From: JANNRW01 sp031401815
GTDB lineage: Bacteria > Desulfobacterota > Desulfuromonadia > Geobacterales > DSM-12255
Assembly (NCBI GenBank): GCA_031401815.1
Contig: JANNRW010000475.1
Span: 1-30,542 of the forward strand
Reading direction: 5' to 3'
Length of the DNA: 30,542 nt
The notes under the pieces were generated by a model. That model saw only the letters and a list, made by a program, of their open reading frames with translations, was not told the origin of the DNA and did no database searches. Shown piece after piece: positions 1-6,275 of this stretch (within the stretch, counting starts at the first letter, position 1; each line of letters begins with the position of its first letter). Both the position numbers and the translations under genes were made by a program.

Positions 1-17
1 GCTTAATGGCAGCGTCA

Positions 18-54
18 CCCACCCCTCAATCCCCACCCGTCAAGGGAGGGGAGG
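18..54. repeat. GC-rich palindromic repeat unit
   Basis: Imperfect inverted repeat: CCCCACCC at 31-38 pairs, with one mismatch, with GGGAGGGG at 44-51 around a GTCAA loop. It lies downstream of the minus-strand ABC gene ending at 204. It belongs to the same C-rich/G-rich family as the units at 927-1154, 2875-2967, 7481-7566 and 29708-29816. Confidence 0.65.
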
Positions 55-148
55 CTAAATGCAAAAACCTAATCGGACACTTCTGTTATAAAAGCGGTTA
101 AAAGCATTTTCACCTTTTGTGTTTTGCTGAAAATATAAAAAAGCTCTG

Positions 149-202
149 TGATTTCCTCTGTGTCCCTGTGTCTCTGTGGCGCAACTGCCGTTTTTAGATT
201 GA
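149..202. repeat. CTCTGTG-type repeat at the 3' end of the ABC gene
   Basis: A segment rich in CTCTGTG ending in a T run lies just after the stop of the minus-strand ABC gene at 204. A close relative in the same orientation is at 22877-22926, just after the stop of the FadR-type gene. Shared blocks are TGATTTCCTCTGTG and a CGTTTTTA(A)GATT tail. No terminator-quality hairpin was found in this copy. Confidence 0.6.
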
Positions 203-203
203 T

Positions 204-2174
204 TTATTCCCGGAACTGCAGCTGATAAAGCCTGCTGTAAAGACCACTTGAAGCCATGAGTTGATCGTGGCTCCCCTCCTCCATCTTCTCGCCACGGTAA
301 ATTACAACGATCCGGTCGGCGTCCCGGATGGTGGAGAGACGATGGGCAACAACAAGAGTTGTTCTGCCTGCCATCAGCTGTTTGAGCCCTTCCTGGATGA
401 GTCTCTCGGACTCGGTGTCAACGCTGGCGGTCGCTTCATCCAGCACCAGAATCTCCGGATCAAAGGCAACAGCTCTTGCAAAAGAGATCAACTGTCTCTC
501 TCCTGCCGAAAAGTTGTTCCCCCGCTCCCTGACCTCTTCCTGATAACCTTTTGCCAGTTTCCCGATAAAGCGGTCTGCCCCTACTGTGGCTGCTGCCGAC
601 TTTACCCGCAACCTTGCCCTCTCATCCCCGAGACAGATATTCTCCTCGACAGTGCCGGTAAAGAGATAGGGATCCTGGAGAACAATCCCGATCCTTTTTC
701 GCAGCTTCTCAAGCGGCAGGTGACGCAGATCAGTGCCATCAAGCTCTATCCCCCCCCTATTGACATCGTAAAGACGGGAGAGCAGACGAGTAACAGTTGT
801 CTTACCACCTCCGGTCTCTCCGACCAGAGCAACCTTTTCCCCTCTGTCCAGTCTCAGGTTAAATCCTTTCAGAACATATTCATCACCCTTGTAGGCAAAC
901 CAGACATCGCGGAACTGTATGAAGGGGGGTAACCCCTTATCCTTGGCAGGCATAAGCAGTGGCGTTGAGCCTTTTGTCCCTTCCCCTTCAAGGGGAAGGT
1001 TAGGATGGGAATGGGTTTGATCCTGGCAACTGGCAATATATCCACAATCTGCCCCATCCCCTCCCCGTCCCTCTCCTTGAAGGGGAGGGGGGAAATCGGG
1101 AACATTTTTGCTTGAGTTAGCGCGAATGCCTTGAAGGGGAGGGGGCTGCTCAGGAGATGATTCCGGCAATATCTCCCGGCAGTCCAGCAGATTGAAAAGC
1201 CTTTCCAGTGCGGCCATGGCCCCCTGCATGACAGAATACTTGGCCGACAGGTCGCGAATCGGTGCAAAAAATTTCTCGATATACTGAATAAAAGCGACAA
1301 GCGCACCAAAGGTCAGCACCCCGCTCAGAATTTCTCCGGAGCCGTACCAGATCATCAGCCCGACAGCTACTGACGACAGCGCTTCTACAGCCGCATAAAG
1401 GGCTGCATCCCAGGTAATTACCGGAAGGTTGGCGTCACGGTAGGCGCTGTTCAGCCGTCGAAACTCCTCCTGCTCAAGTTTTTGCCGACTGTAGAGCTGA
1501 ATCAGTGAAATACCGTTGATACTCTCATTTAAAAACGTATTGAGATTGGCGAGTCTTGCCCTGACCTGGCGGAAAGCGCCCCGCATCCTGCGGCGAAAAG
1601 TGAAGGCGACCCAGACAAGCAGCGGAAGTACGGCAAAAGTGACAAGGGATAGTTGCAGATTCATCCAGAGCATGACGCCGATAATTCCGGCAAGCAGCAT
1701 GATATCGCCGATAATGGTGATAATGCCGGCAGCGAACATCTCCCCCAGCACCTCGACATCGCTGGTCAGACGGGTAACAAGACTGCCGGTCGGAGTTCTG
1801 TCGAAAAAAGAGGTGGAGAGTTTCTGTACATGAGCAAACAGCTCCAGCCGTATGTCCTGCATGACCCGTTGCCCCAGATATTGAAGGAGCCAGACTTCCA
1901 GAAAAGAGAGAAGCGATTCTCCGAGTATCAAGAGGAGAAAGTAAAGCGCAATAACCGGCAGACCGGAAAGGTCCCCCTTTACGATGTGATTGTCGATAGC
2001 CTGCTTGATCAGCCAGGGCTGAGCCAGTTTTGCCGCTGTTGTCAGGGGGAGGATACAGAGGACAAAGAAAACGACCCAGCGATAGGGGCGCAGATAGCGG
2101 GCAAAGCGCCACAAAAGTCTCCGGTCGTAGGCTTTACCGACTATTTCATCTTCATATATGCCGTGTGAGTGCAT
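204..2174 (-). CDS. ABC exporter half-transporter, subunit with consensus catalytic glutamate
   Basis: An inner-membrane ABC half-exporter of 656 residues: an N-terminal transmembrane domain (about residues 20-330) and a C-terminal ATPase domain (about 418-656). Visible motifs are Walker A GETGGGKTT (452-460), Q-loop Q500, a variant signature NFSAGERQ (554-561), Walker B ILVLDE ending in the catalytic E580, and H-loop H611. The start at 2174 is preferred over the upstream in-frame start at 2237 because it has a GAGG motif at good spacing and begins one base after the stop of the partner gene, which implies translational coupling. Residues about 341-416, in the linker between the two domains, are low-complexity and encoded by palindromic repeats. 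The SAGER signature here and the Asp in the partner's Walker B would form the degenerate ATP site known from heterodimeric exporters (TM287/288 and BmrCD class). The substrate is unknown; lipid or drug export is only the family guess. Confidence 0.93.
   Translation of the reverse strand: MHSHGIYEDEIVGKAYDRRLLWRFARYLRPYRWVVFFVLCILPLTTAAKLAQPWLIKQAIDNHIVKGDLSGLPVIALYFLLLILGESLLSFLEVWLLQYLGQRVMQDIRLELFAHVQKLSTSFFDRTPTGSLVTRLTSDVEVLGEMFAAGIITIIGDIMLLAGIIGVMLWMNLQLSLVTFAVLPLLVWVAFTFRRRMRGAFRQVRARLANLNTFLNESINGISLIQLYSRQKLEQEEFRRLNSAYRDANLPVITWDAALYAAVEALSSVAVGLMIWYGSGEILSGVLTFGALVAFIQYIEKFFAPIRDLSAKYSVMQGAMAALERLFNLLDCREILPESSPEQPPPLQGIRANSSKNVPDFPPPLQGEGRGGDGADCGYIASCQDQTHSHPNLPLEGEGTKGSTPLLMPAKDKGLPPFIQFRDVWFAYKGDEYVLKGFNLRLDRGEKVALVGETGGGKTTVTRLLSRLYDVNRGGIELDGTDLRHLPLEKLRKRIGIVLQDPYLFTGTVEENICLGDERARLRVKSAAATVGADRFIGKLAKGYQEEVRERGNNFSAGERQLISFARAVAFDPEILVLDEATASVDTESERLIQEGLKQLMAGRTTLVVAHRLSTIRDADRIVVIYRGEKMEEGSHDQLMASSGLYSRLYQLQFRE
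927..1154. repeat. Palindromic repeat cluster inserted in frame in the ABC gene
   Basis: At least three related units lie inside the coding region. The clearest is a perfect 10-bp palindrome, CCTTCCCCTT (979-988) and AAGGGGAAGG (990-999). A second spans about 1058-1093 and a half unit lies at about 1131-1147. On the minus strand they are translated without a stop into segments such as PNLPLEGEG and PPPLQGEG, which bear no resemblance to an ABC linker. The inserted length (228 bases) keeps the frame. Confidence 0.75.
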
Positions 2175-2175
2175 T

Positions 2176-4011
2176 TCAGAGCCCCTCGATTTCCCGGCGC
2201 AGCTGCTGTTCGCGGTGGAGCGCCGCATAGCGGCCATTTTGCGACAATAGCACCTGATGGTTACCCTGCTCTATGATCCGGCCGCTCTCCAGATAAATGA
2301 TGTTATCACAGTCATGCAGCGCCGAAAGCCGGTGCGAGACTATGATGACTGTCCTGCTGCCGTAATAATCTGCCAGATTTACAAGAATCTCCTCTTCGGT
2401 TGCTGCATCAACAGCAGAGAGGGGATCATCCAGAATCAGGATGGCAGGGTTCTTTATTAGCGCTCTGGCAATAGAAGTTCTCTGCTTCTGCCCCCCGGAA
2501 AGAGTAATCCCACGCTCACCGACCAGGGTTTCATACTTGTCAGGAAAGCGCTCCACATCCCCGGCAAGACCAGCCAACTGCGCAGTTGCCCTGATCTCCT
2601 CAGAATCTGCCCCTTTTTTGCCAAAAGCGATATTGGCTGCCAGACTCCTTGAAAAGAGAAAACTCTCCTGCGGAACAAAACCTATGGCACCCCTTAACTG
2701 CTCCAGCGGGATATGATTTATCTCTTTACCGTCAATGGCAATGGTTCCGTCCGGCACCGGATAGAGCCGCGCCAGAAGCTTTACCAGTGTCGATTTGCCG
2801 GAACCGATGGGGCCTGCTATCCCGAGACGTGATCCGGCCGGAATCGTAAGGGAGATATTCTGTAGCAGATATCTGGCTCCCCCCTCTGGCAAAGGGGAAC
2901 TGAGAGGGATTTGCTCCGGAGGCTGCAATGAAATCCCACCCACCCACCCCTTTTCAGAGGGGGGAGAATCGTCATGGTAGCTGAAACAGAGGTTATGCAG
3001 TTGAATCTCTCCCTCTACTTTCTCCATAAAAACCGGATTCTCCGGCTCCCGCACCTGCGCTTTGGCCTCCAGGATCTCATTCAGGCGAGACATGGAAGCA
3101 GCCCCCCGCTGAATGAGGTTCAGTATCCAGCCAAGAATTATTGTTGGCCAGATGAGGATGGTCAGATAACCGTTGAAGGCAACAAACTCCCCGAGAGTCA
3201 ACGCCCCCTCCACCACCTGCTGCCCCCCCATGAGAAGCACTATCAGGGTGCCGGTAGCGCCGGTTGCGGCCATGACCGGAATCATGAACCCCCGCAACCG
3301 GGCCACCCCCATATTGCTGGCCATATACCGGCCACTTGCCTCTGCAAATGAGCTTATGGCAGCAGCTTCCCGGCAGTACGCCTTGATGACGGCAGCAGCA
3401 GAGACATTCTCCTCCACTGCGCTCGTGAGGCTGGAAAGCTCTTCCTGTGCTCGCCTGGAGCGTTGGAACATGGCGGCGCTAAGTTTTTTGACCACAAAAA
3501 TCATGACCGGAAACGGTAATATGGCGAAAAGAGTCAACAACAGGCTTAACTTGACCATGAGCGCCAGCCCGGCAATGTAGATGAGGGTTGCATTTATGAC
3601 ATTGAGAATGCCAAAGCCAAGCAGCATTCTGACATTTGTCAGGTCATTGGCGAAACGGGACATCAGGTCGCCGGTTCGCTCATTGTTGAAATAGTGGAGA
3701 TCGAGTGTCAGCAGGTGCGCATAAAGGTCGTCGCGGATCCGGTATTCAATCTGCCTTGCTGTATGAAGGAGAGTGGTGCGGGAAAAAATTCTTATTGTGC
3801 CGTGCAAAAGTGCTGCAAAGATGATTGCAACGCCGTAAAAGGCTGGAGAGTGGCCGGCTGATGCCGGAGTCTGGATGCTCTCAATTGCCAGCTTCAGCAG
3901 CCAGGGGATAAGAAGCGCAAAAGCATTGGTGCCGGCCAGGAAGAGAGCACCGAGAAGATAGCTTCTGCGGTTTTCGCGAAGATAGCGTATGAGGAGGTAA
4001 AAATCTTTAAT
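2176..4011 (-). CDS. ABC exporter half-transporter, subunit with degenerate Walker B; probable ATT start
   Basis: Partner half-exporter, about 611 residues if started at ATT (4011-4009). The usual start codon nearest the 5' end is a TTG at 3807, but that would remove the first membrane helices. The same frame upstream, back to the stop at 4030-4032, encodes a typical exporter N-terminus (IKDFYLLIRYLREN followed by a hydrophobic helix) and holds no ATG, GTG or TTG. An AGG sits 7 bases before the ATT. ATPase motifs (611 numbering): Walker A GPIGSGKST 400-408, Q-loop near 448, signature LSGGQ 504-508, Walker B ILILDD with Asp in place of the catalytic Glu at 529, and an SHRLS H-loop. Residues about 349-379 are a repeat-encoded insertion between the first ATPase strand (CFSYHDD) and YLLQNISL. 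The gene ends one base before the downstream subunit. An undetected frameshift at the N-terminus is the alternative to the ATT start. Confidence 0.85.
   Translation of the reverse strand: MKDFYLLIRYLRENRRSYLLGALFLAGTNAFALLIPWLLKLAIESIQTPASAGHSPAFYGVAIIFAALLHGTIRIFSRTTLLHTARQIEYRIRDDLYAHLLTLDLHYFNNERTGDLMSRFANDLTNVRMLLGFGILNVINATLIYIAGLALMVKLSLLLTLFAILPFPVMIFVVKKLSAAMFQRSRRAQEELSSLTSAVEENVSAAAVIKAYCREAAAISSFAEASGRYMASNMGVARLRGFMIPVMAATGATGTLIVLLMGGQQVVEGALTLGEFVAFNGYLTILIWPTIILGWILNLIQRGAASMSRLNEILEAKAQVREPENPVFMEKVEGEIQLHNLCFSYHDDSPPSEKGWVGGISLQPPEQIPLSSPLPEGGARYLLQNISLTIPAGSRLGIAGPIGSGKSTLVKLLARLYPVPDGTIAIDGKEINHIPLEQLRGAIGFVPQESFLFSRSLAANIAFGKKGADSEEIRATAQLAGLAGDVERFPDKYETLVGERGITLSGGQKQRTSIARALIKNPAILILDDPLSAVDAATEEEILVNLADYYGSRTVIIVSHRLSALHDCDNIIYLESGRIIEQGNHQVLLSQNGRYAALHREQQLRREIEGL
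2875..2967. repeat. Palindromic repeat inserted in frame in the second ABC gene
   Basis: A perfect 12-bp outer inverted repeat, CTCCCCCCTCTG (2877-2888) and CAGAGGGGGGAG (2955-2966), brackets a 66-base centre. The element is exactly the segment that interrupts the ATPase domain after its first strand. It translates to a Pro/Gly/Ser-rich loop of about 31 residues with no stop. Confidence 0.75.
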
Positions 4012-4066
4012 GACGTGACCTATGGATCTTTATTGGTTGCCGGATTTGAGATATTCGTGTTTGCTA

Positions 4067-4501
4067 TCAAGCAACTAACACAACATTCAATCCGACCTGT
4101 TCGGCGCTCTCTGCCTGCTTCCTGTCCGCAGTGACGAAAGGGGTCGCAAGAGTGGTCATATTCTGAAATTGGACTGCTGCTGCGATATGCAGGGCATCAA
4201 GCGTTCCCGCAGAGGTTTCAAGAACAATCTTCTCGGCTCTGGAAAGGCTCATGTTGTCAAGCGGCATGGTGTTGATACTGGCTATATCTGCAATAACCTG
4301 TCTGATAATCCGGTTAAAATGAGCCTTGGAAAGCTCGCGGTTTGAAAATCTGCGCTTTAGGGCTGACAGCGACTCTGTAAGAATAATCGAAGATGATACG
4401 ATCTGAAACGCTGAAGCCAGTTCAACCGCTTGGGCAGAACCGGCCTCAGAAATGTAAAGTTTGAGCCAGATACTGGTGTCAAAGTAGATGTATGGCTTCA
4501 T
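4067..4501 (-). CDS. vapC: PIN-domain ribonuclease toxin (VapC-like)
   Basis: A 144-residue PIN-domain protein, expected to act as a Mg-dependent RNase toxin held inactive by the upstream antitoxin. The acidic residues expected of the fold are present: the N-terminal YFDTS aspartate, a glutamate in ILTESLSAL, the AGTLDALHIA aspartate, and FVTADRKQ near the C-terminus. Its ATG overlaps the antitoxin stop by 4 bases (ATGA), a normal coupled TA layout. The target RNA cannot be told from sequence. The gene ends about 55 bases upstream of the ABC operon on the same strand, so readthrough into that operon is possible. Confidence 0.9.
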   Translation of the reverse strand: MKPYIYFDTSIWLKLYISEAGSAQAVELASAFQIVSSSIILTESLSALKRRFSNRELSKAHFNRIIRQVIADIASINTMPLDNMSLSRAEKIVLETSAGTLDALHIAAAVQFQNMTTLATPFVTADRKQAESAEQVGLNVVLVA

Positions 4502-4782
4502 ATATCTCGATCCCGGCGTAATTCGGCAATAGTGTCCGATATCATGCCCCCTTTGCAGATAACCGGTTTCGGCAGCGAAAACGGTTTTTTCGCAAGAGAG
4601 ATCAGGCCGGAATCGCCAAGCTCCGCAAGTTTTTCCTCAATACCGGACGAAGCGGAAGTCAGCGGTTTTATCATAGCCACCGGCATGCCGCGGTCCGTAA
4701 GGATAATCTCGGCACCGTTGCGAACCTTTCTTATATAACTGGCAAAGTGCATATTTGCCTCACGCATTCCGACGGTTTCCAT
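4498..4782 (-). CDS. Phd/YefM-family antitoxin
   Basis: A 94-residue antitoxin beginning METVGMREANMHFASYIRKVRNG, with the typical Phd/YefM core continuing to IILTDRGMPVAMIKPL. The N-terminal part dimerises and binds DNA, and the C-terminal tail (about residues 50-94) should wrap the PIN toxin. The start at 4782 is chosen because a perfect AGGAGG lies 7 bases upstream; the longer in-frame extension to 4845 lacks this. It overlaps the toxin gene by 4 bases. Autoregulation is likely through the inverted repeat at 4795-4812 in its own promoter. Confidence 0.9.
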   Translation of the reverse strand: METVGMREANMHFASYIRKVRNGAEIILTDRGMPVAMIKPLTSASSGIEEKLAELGDSGLISLAKKPFSLPKPVICKGGMISDTIAELRRDRDI

Positions 4783-4794
4783 GTTAATGCCTCC

Positions 4795-4840
4795 TGTAGT
4801 AATGTCACTACATAATAGCGGATCAGCAGTACATTGTCCA
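4795..4840 (-). promoter_or_regulatory. Promoter and operator of the Phd/PIN toxin-antitoxin pair
   Basis: On the minus strand a -35 TGGACA (4840-4835) and a -10 TATTAT (4817-4812) are separated by 17 bases. An inverted repeat TGTAGT/ACTACA (4795-4800 and 4807-4812, 6-base spacer) starts at the edge of the -10, where a bound antitoxin would block transcription. The AGGAGG of the antitoxin gene follows immediately. Confidence 0.7.
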
Positions 4841-4848
4841 AGCAAAAA

Positions 4849-4955
4849 CTATCCGACCATAAACCACGCAAGCAGGTCGCAATATTCCGACTGATACTGC
4901 TCTTCTACCTTGCAGCTGCTCTTAAGTTTGCACATAGCGCTCTTGTCGAGCCGTC
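4849..4955 (-). pseudogene. Relic of a helicase C-terminus
   Basis: Read on the minus strand, this stretch encodes KVEEQYQSEYCDLLAWFMVG followed by a stop. The last residues of the intact PLD-SNF2 helicase (ending at 11085) are TVEEQYQPENCDLLAWFLVG. The match continues upstream (DKSAMCKLKSSC against DKIAVNKIKNSG), about 35 codons in one frame. Nothing else of a helicase is left. It appears to be the 3' stump of a former second copy, displaced by the adjacent genes. Confidence 0.8.
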
Positions 4956-4978
4956 ACTGTGACAAAGGGTGAATTCTA

Positions 4979-5104
4979 TTATTTGCTTTTTAAAGGTTGC
5001 TTCTTTTTTGGTGGTGCTTCCGGTTTCGTGATTGGCTTAGGGAAATGTTCGAGGGCGTCTGCCAGGGTATCAAGCAGTTGAATGGTGCTTTCCTTGGTCA
5101 TCAT
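4979..5104 (-). CDS. Possible 41-residue lysine- and proline-rich small protein
   Basis: A small frame starting at a double ATG (5104) and reading MMTKESTIQLLDTLADALEHF, then a Pro/Lys-rich tail. The first half could form an amphipathic helix and the tail is strongly basic. It overlaps the last 35 bases of the YgiT-type gene in another frame. No good ribosome binding site lies at the right distance, so translation would depend on coupling. It may not be a gene; no family is recognised. Confidence 0.3.
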   Translation of the reverse strand: MMTKESTIQLLDTLADALEHFPKPITKPEAPPKKKQPLKSK

Positions 5105-5525
5105 GGTTTAACGAAATTCTGCCGTCCCTCGTCTCCTTAAAGGCTTCAACTGAGCGCTTGTAGAAGAATTTCTTGCCATCTATGGTTGTGGAATAGATGA
5201 AGCCTCTTTTGATTCTTGGATGCTTGCTGAATGCCTGTTTGGTAATGTCGAGCAGTTCCGCCGCCTGGTTGAGTGATATGAAATCGCAGACAGGCAGATT
5301 GCTAATCACATGCTGCTCTTTGTCCCGGACATATTGTGAGACTTTGTTCGCCTCATCCAGTGAGAGCGACGAATTGCCGCACTTTGAGCATGTATACTGC
5401 TCAATATCAGGAACAGTGACGGTTCCGAGCGCCTTGCTCTTGAAGGGTAAACTCGTTTTCACCTTTGTTATCTTGCCGTCGCAATATTCACATTTAGTCT
5501 TCTGGCCATGGCGTAATTCCGTCAT
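5070..5525 (-). CDS. YgiT-type zinc-finger protein with helix-turn-helix (MqsA-like regulator/antitoxin)
   Basis: A 151-residue protein with a zinc-binding N-terminus, two CxxC pairs (C12/C15 and C46/C49), the arrangement of the YgiT/MqsA family. A putative DNA-binding region follows (about 80-140) with LNQAAELLDITKQAFSKH resembling a helix-turn-helix. MqsA proteins are antitoxins and repressors of the MqsR RNase, but no MqsR-like gene is adjacent. The ATG at 5525 overlaps the stop of the upstream Phd-like gene by one base (TAATG), so the two are probably co-translated. Which toxin, if any, it neutralises is unknown; a stand-alone regulator is equally possible. Confidence 0.75.
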   Translation of the reverse strand: MTELRHGQKTKCEYCDGKITKVKTSLPFKSKALGTVTVPDIEQYTCSKCGNSSLSLDEANKVSQYVRDKEQHVISNLPVCDFISLNQAAELLDITKQAFSKHPRIKRGFIYSTTIDGKKFFYKRSVEAFKETRDGRISLNHDDQGKHHSTA

Positions 5526-5707
5526 TAACCTATCTCATGCTTTAATTGAGCATGGTCTTTCCATGTCTTGTTAGTCATTTTTATCTGTAATGCGGAAGCG
5601 TAATCTTCCTTGTCTTCCGCAAGCTCTTTCAGGCGCTTGTACTCTTCATAATCAAGAACAACTGCAACGGGCTTTCTTCCTTCACGGACAATTTGCGTTT
5701 TAATCAT
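5525..5707 (-). CDS. Small Phd/YefM-like antitoxin homologue
   Basis: A 60-residue protein starting MIKTQIVREGRKPVAVVLDYEEY, which matches the DNA-binding half of Phd/YefM antitoxins and then runs into a short helix (KRLKELAEDKEDYASALQ). The start at 5707 follows a perfect AGGAGG with 6-base spacing; the 10-residue upstream extension is discarded. It is the first gene of a two- or three-gene unit with the YgiT-type protein. The partner is not a recognisable toxin, which is unusual for the family. Expression is probably driven from the promoter at 5766-5792 and controlled through the palindrome there. Confidence 0.8.
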   Translation of the reverse strand: MIKTQIVREGRKPVAVVLDYEEYKRLKELAEDKEDYASALQIKMTNKTWKDHAQLKHEIG

Positions 5708-5765
5708 TGTATGCCTCCTGCCTGTGCTTGATTTCATTACCTCAAAAAGAGCACTTTCAGCATTA

Positions 5766-5793
5766 ATTATACCGCAGGTTGACAGTTGTCAAC
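5766..5793 (-). promoter_or_regulatory. Promoter with a perfect 16-bp palindromic operator
   Basis: On the minus strand, a consensus -35 TTGACA (5792-5787) and a consensus -10 TATAAT (5771-5766) are separated by only 15 bases, shorter than the usual 17. The -35 lies inside a perfect palindrome, GTTGACA-GT-TGTCAAC as read on the plus strand (5778-5793), a likely operator for one of the two encoded DNA-binding proteins. Confidence 0.7.
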
Positions 5794-5819
5794 ATAACAA
5801 TGATTAATTTTATCTGTCA

Positions 5820-6002
5820 TCATGGTTTGATATAGGCATTCAGGCCGATAGTAACCGGTTTACCGTCTACCATAGCATCTGTCACGGCGTTGCCTCTGGT
5901 GCTGGCAACAACGAGTGTCTTGCCGGAGGCTGATGGAGTCGGCTTCTCCAGGTCTATTTCGATGCAGAGTTTGTTGTCCCGGATTTCAACTTTCATTGCC
6001 AT
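5820..6002 (-). CDS. Conserved-looking 60-residue hypothetical protein
   Basis: A 60-residue protein, MAMKVEIRDNKLCIEIDLEK at its start, then a Pro/Ser-rich turn and a predicted beta-rich C-terminus (LVVASTRGNAVTDAMVDGKPVTIGLNAYIKP). No membrane segment, Cys pair or catalytic motif is seen. A GAGGGAG motif precedes the ATG at 6002 at suitable spacing. It resembles small unannotated proteins often found beside restriction or TA genes; that is a recollection, not a search result. It ends 27 bases before the palindromic operator of the next unit, so it is probably transcribed separately. Confidence 0.65.
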   Translation of the reverse strand: MAMKVEIRDNKLCIEIDLEKPTPSASGKTLVVASTRGNAVTDAMVDGKPVTIGLNAYIKP

Positions 6003-6110
6003 AATGATACTCCCTCGCCTATTGATAGATTTTGGTGAAGTACAGGCATACTTTACTCCTTAATCACACCATATTCTTTGCGGTCGTAAAAAACCATTGC
6101 AATACGCAGG

Positions 6111-6213
6111 TATAATTGCATGCTAAACTTCAAGCCGAAAGGCTGGTGGCCCTTTACCTAAGGTTTAGGATCGTGCCAGTGCCTCAGTCGCCGTTAAGAC
6201 TGGGGATTTTTTT
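6111..6213 (+). ncRNA. Candidate small RNA with its own promoter and terminator
   Basis: In a gap between minus-strand genes, the plus strand carries a perfect -10 TATAAT (6111-6116, -35 poor). It is followed by a stem capped by a GAAA tetraloop (AGCC 6133-6136, GGCT 6141-6144), a short stem CCTAA/TTAGG (6157-6161 and 6165-6169), and a strong terminator hairpin. No plus-strand gene lies upstream and no credible ORF lies within. The predicted transcript is about 90 nt. No Rfam family was recognised, and it does not show the conserved core of a GEMM riboswitch. Confidence 0.45.
6182..6213 (+). terminator. Rho-independent terminator, plus strand
   Basis: CCTCAGTC (6182-6189) pairs with GACTGGGG (6198-6205) over all 8 positions, with one G-T wobble. 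It is followed by A and seven T residues (6207-6213). The polarity is plus-strand only. It is the 3' end of the candidate small RNA. Confidence 0.75.
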
Positions 6214-6275
6214 GTTTCCAGAAGCAAAGCATCCTTCCGCCGTTTCTTCATCCGGTTGCGGCTGTCCTTGCGCCG

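Noticed and set aside
261..932. 223-residue plus-strand open frame opposite the ABC ATPase domain
   Set aside because: It is antisense to a well-supported coding region with intact ATPase motifs, has no family resemblance and no convincing ribosome binding site. The same applies to the many other frames opposite real genes.
6111..6213. c-di-GMP (GEMM) or other known riboswitch
   Set aside because: The conserved GEMM core and its tetraloop-receptor pattern are not present, and no gene follows on the plus strand for it to control.
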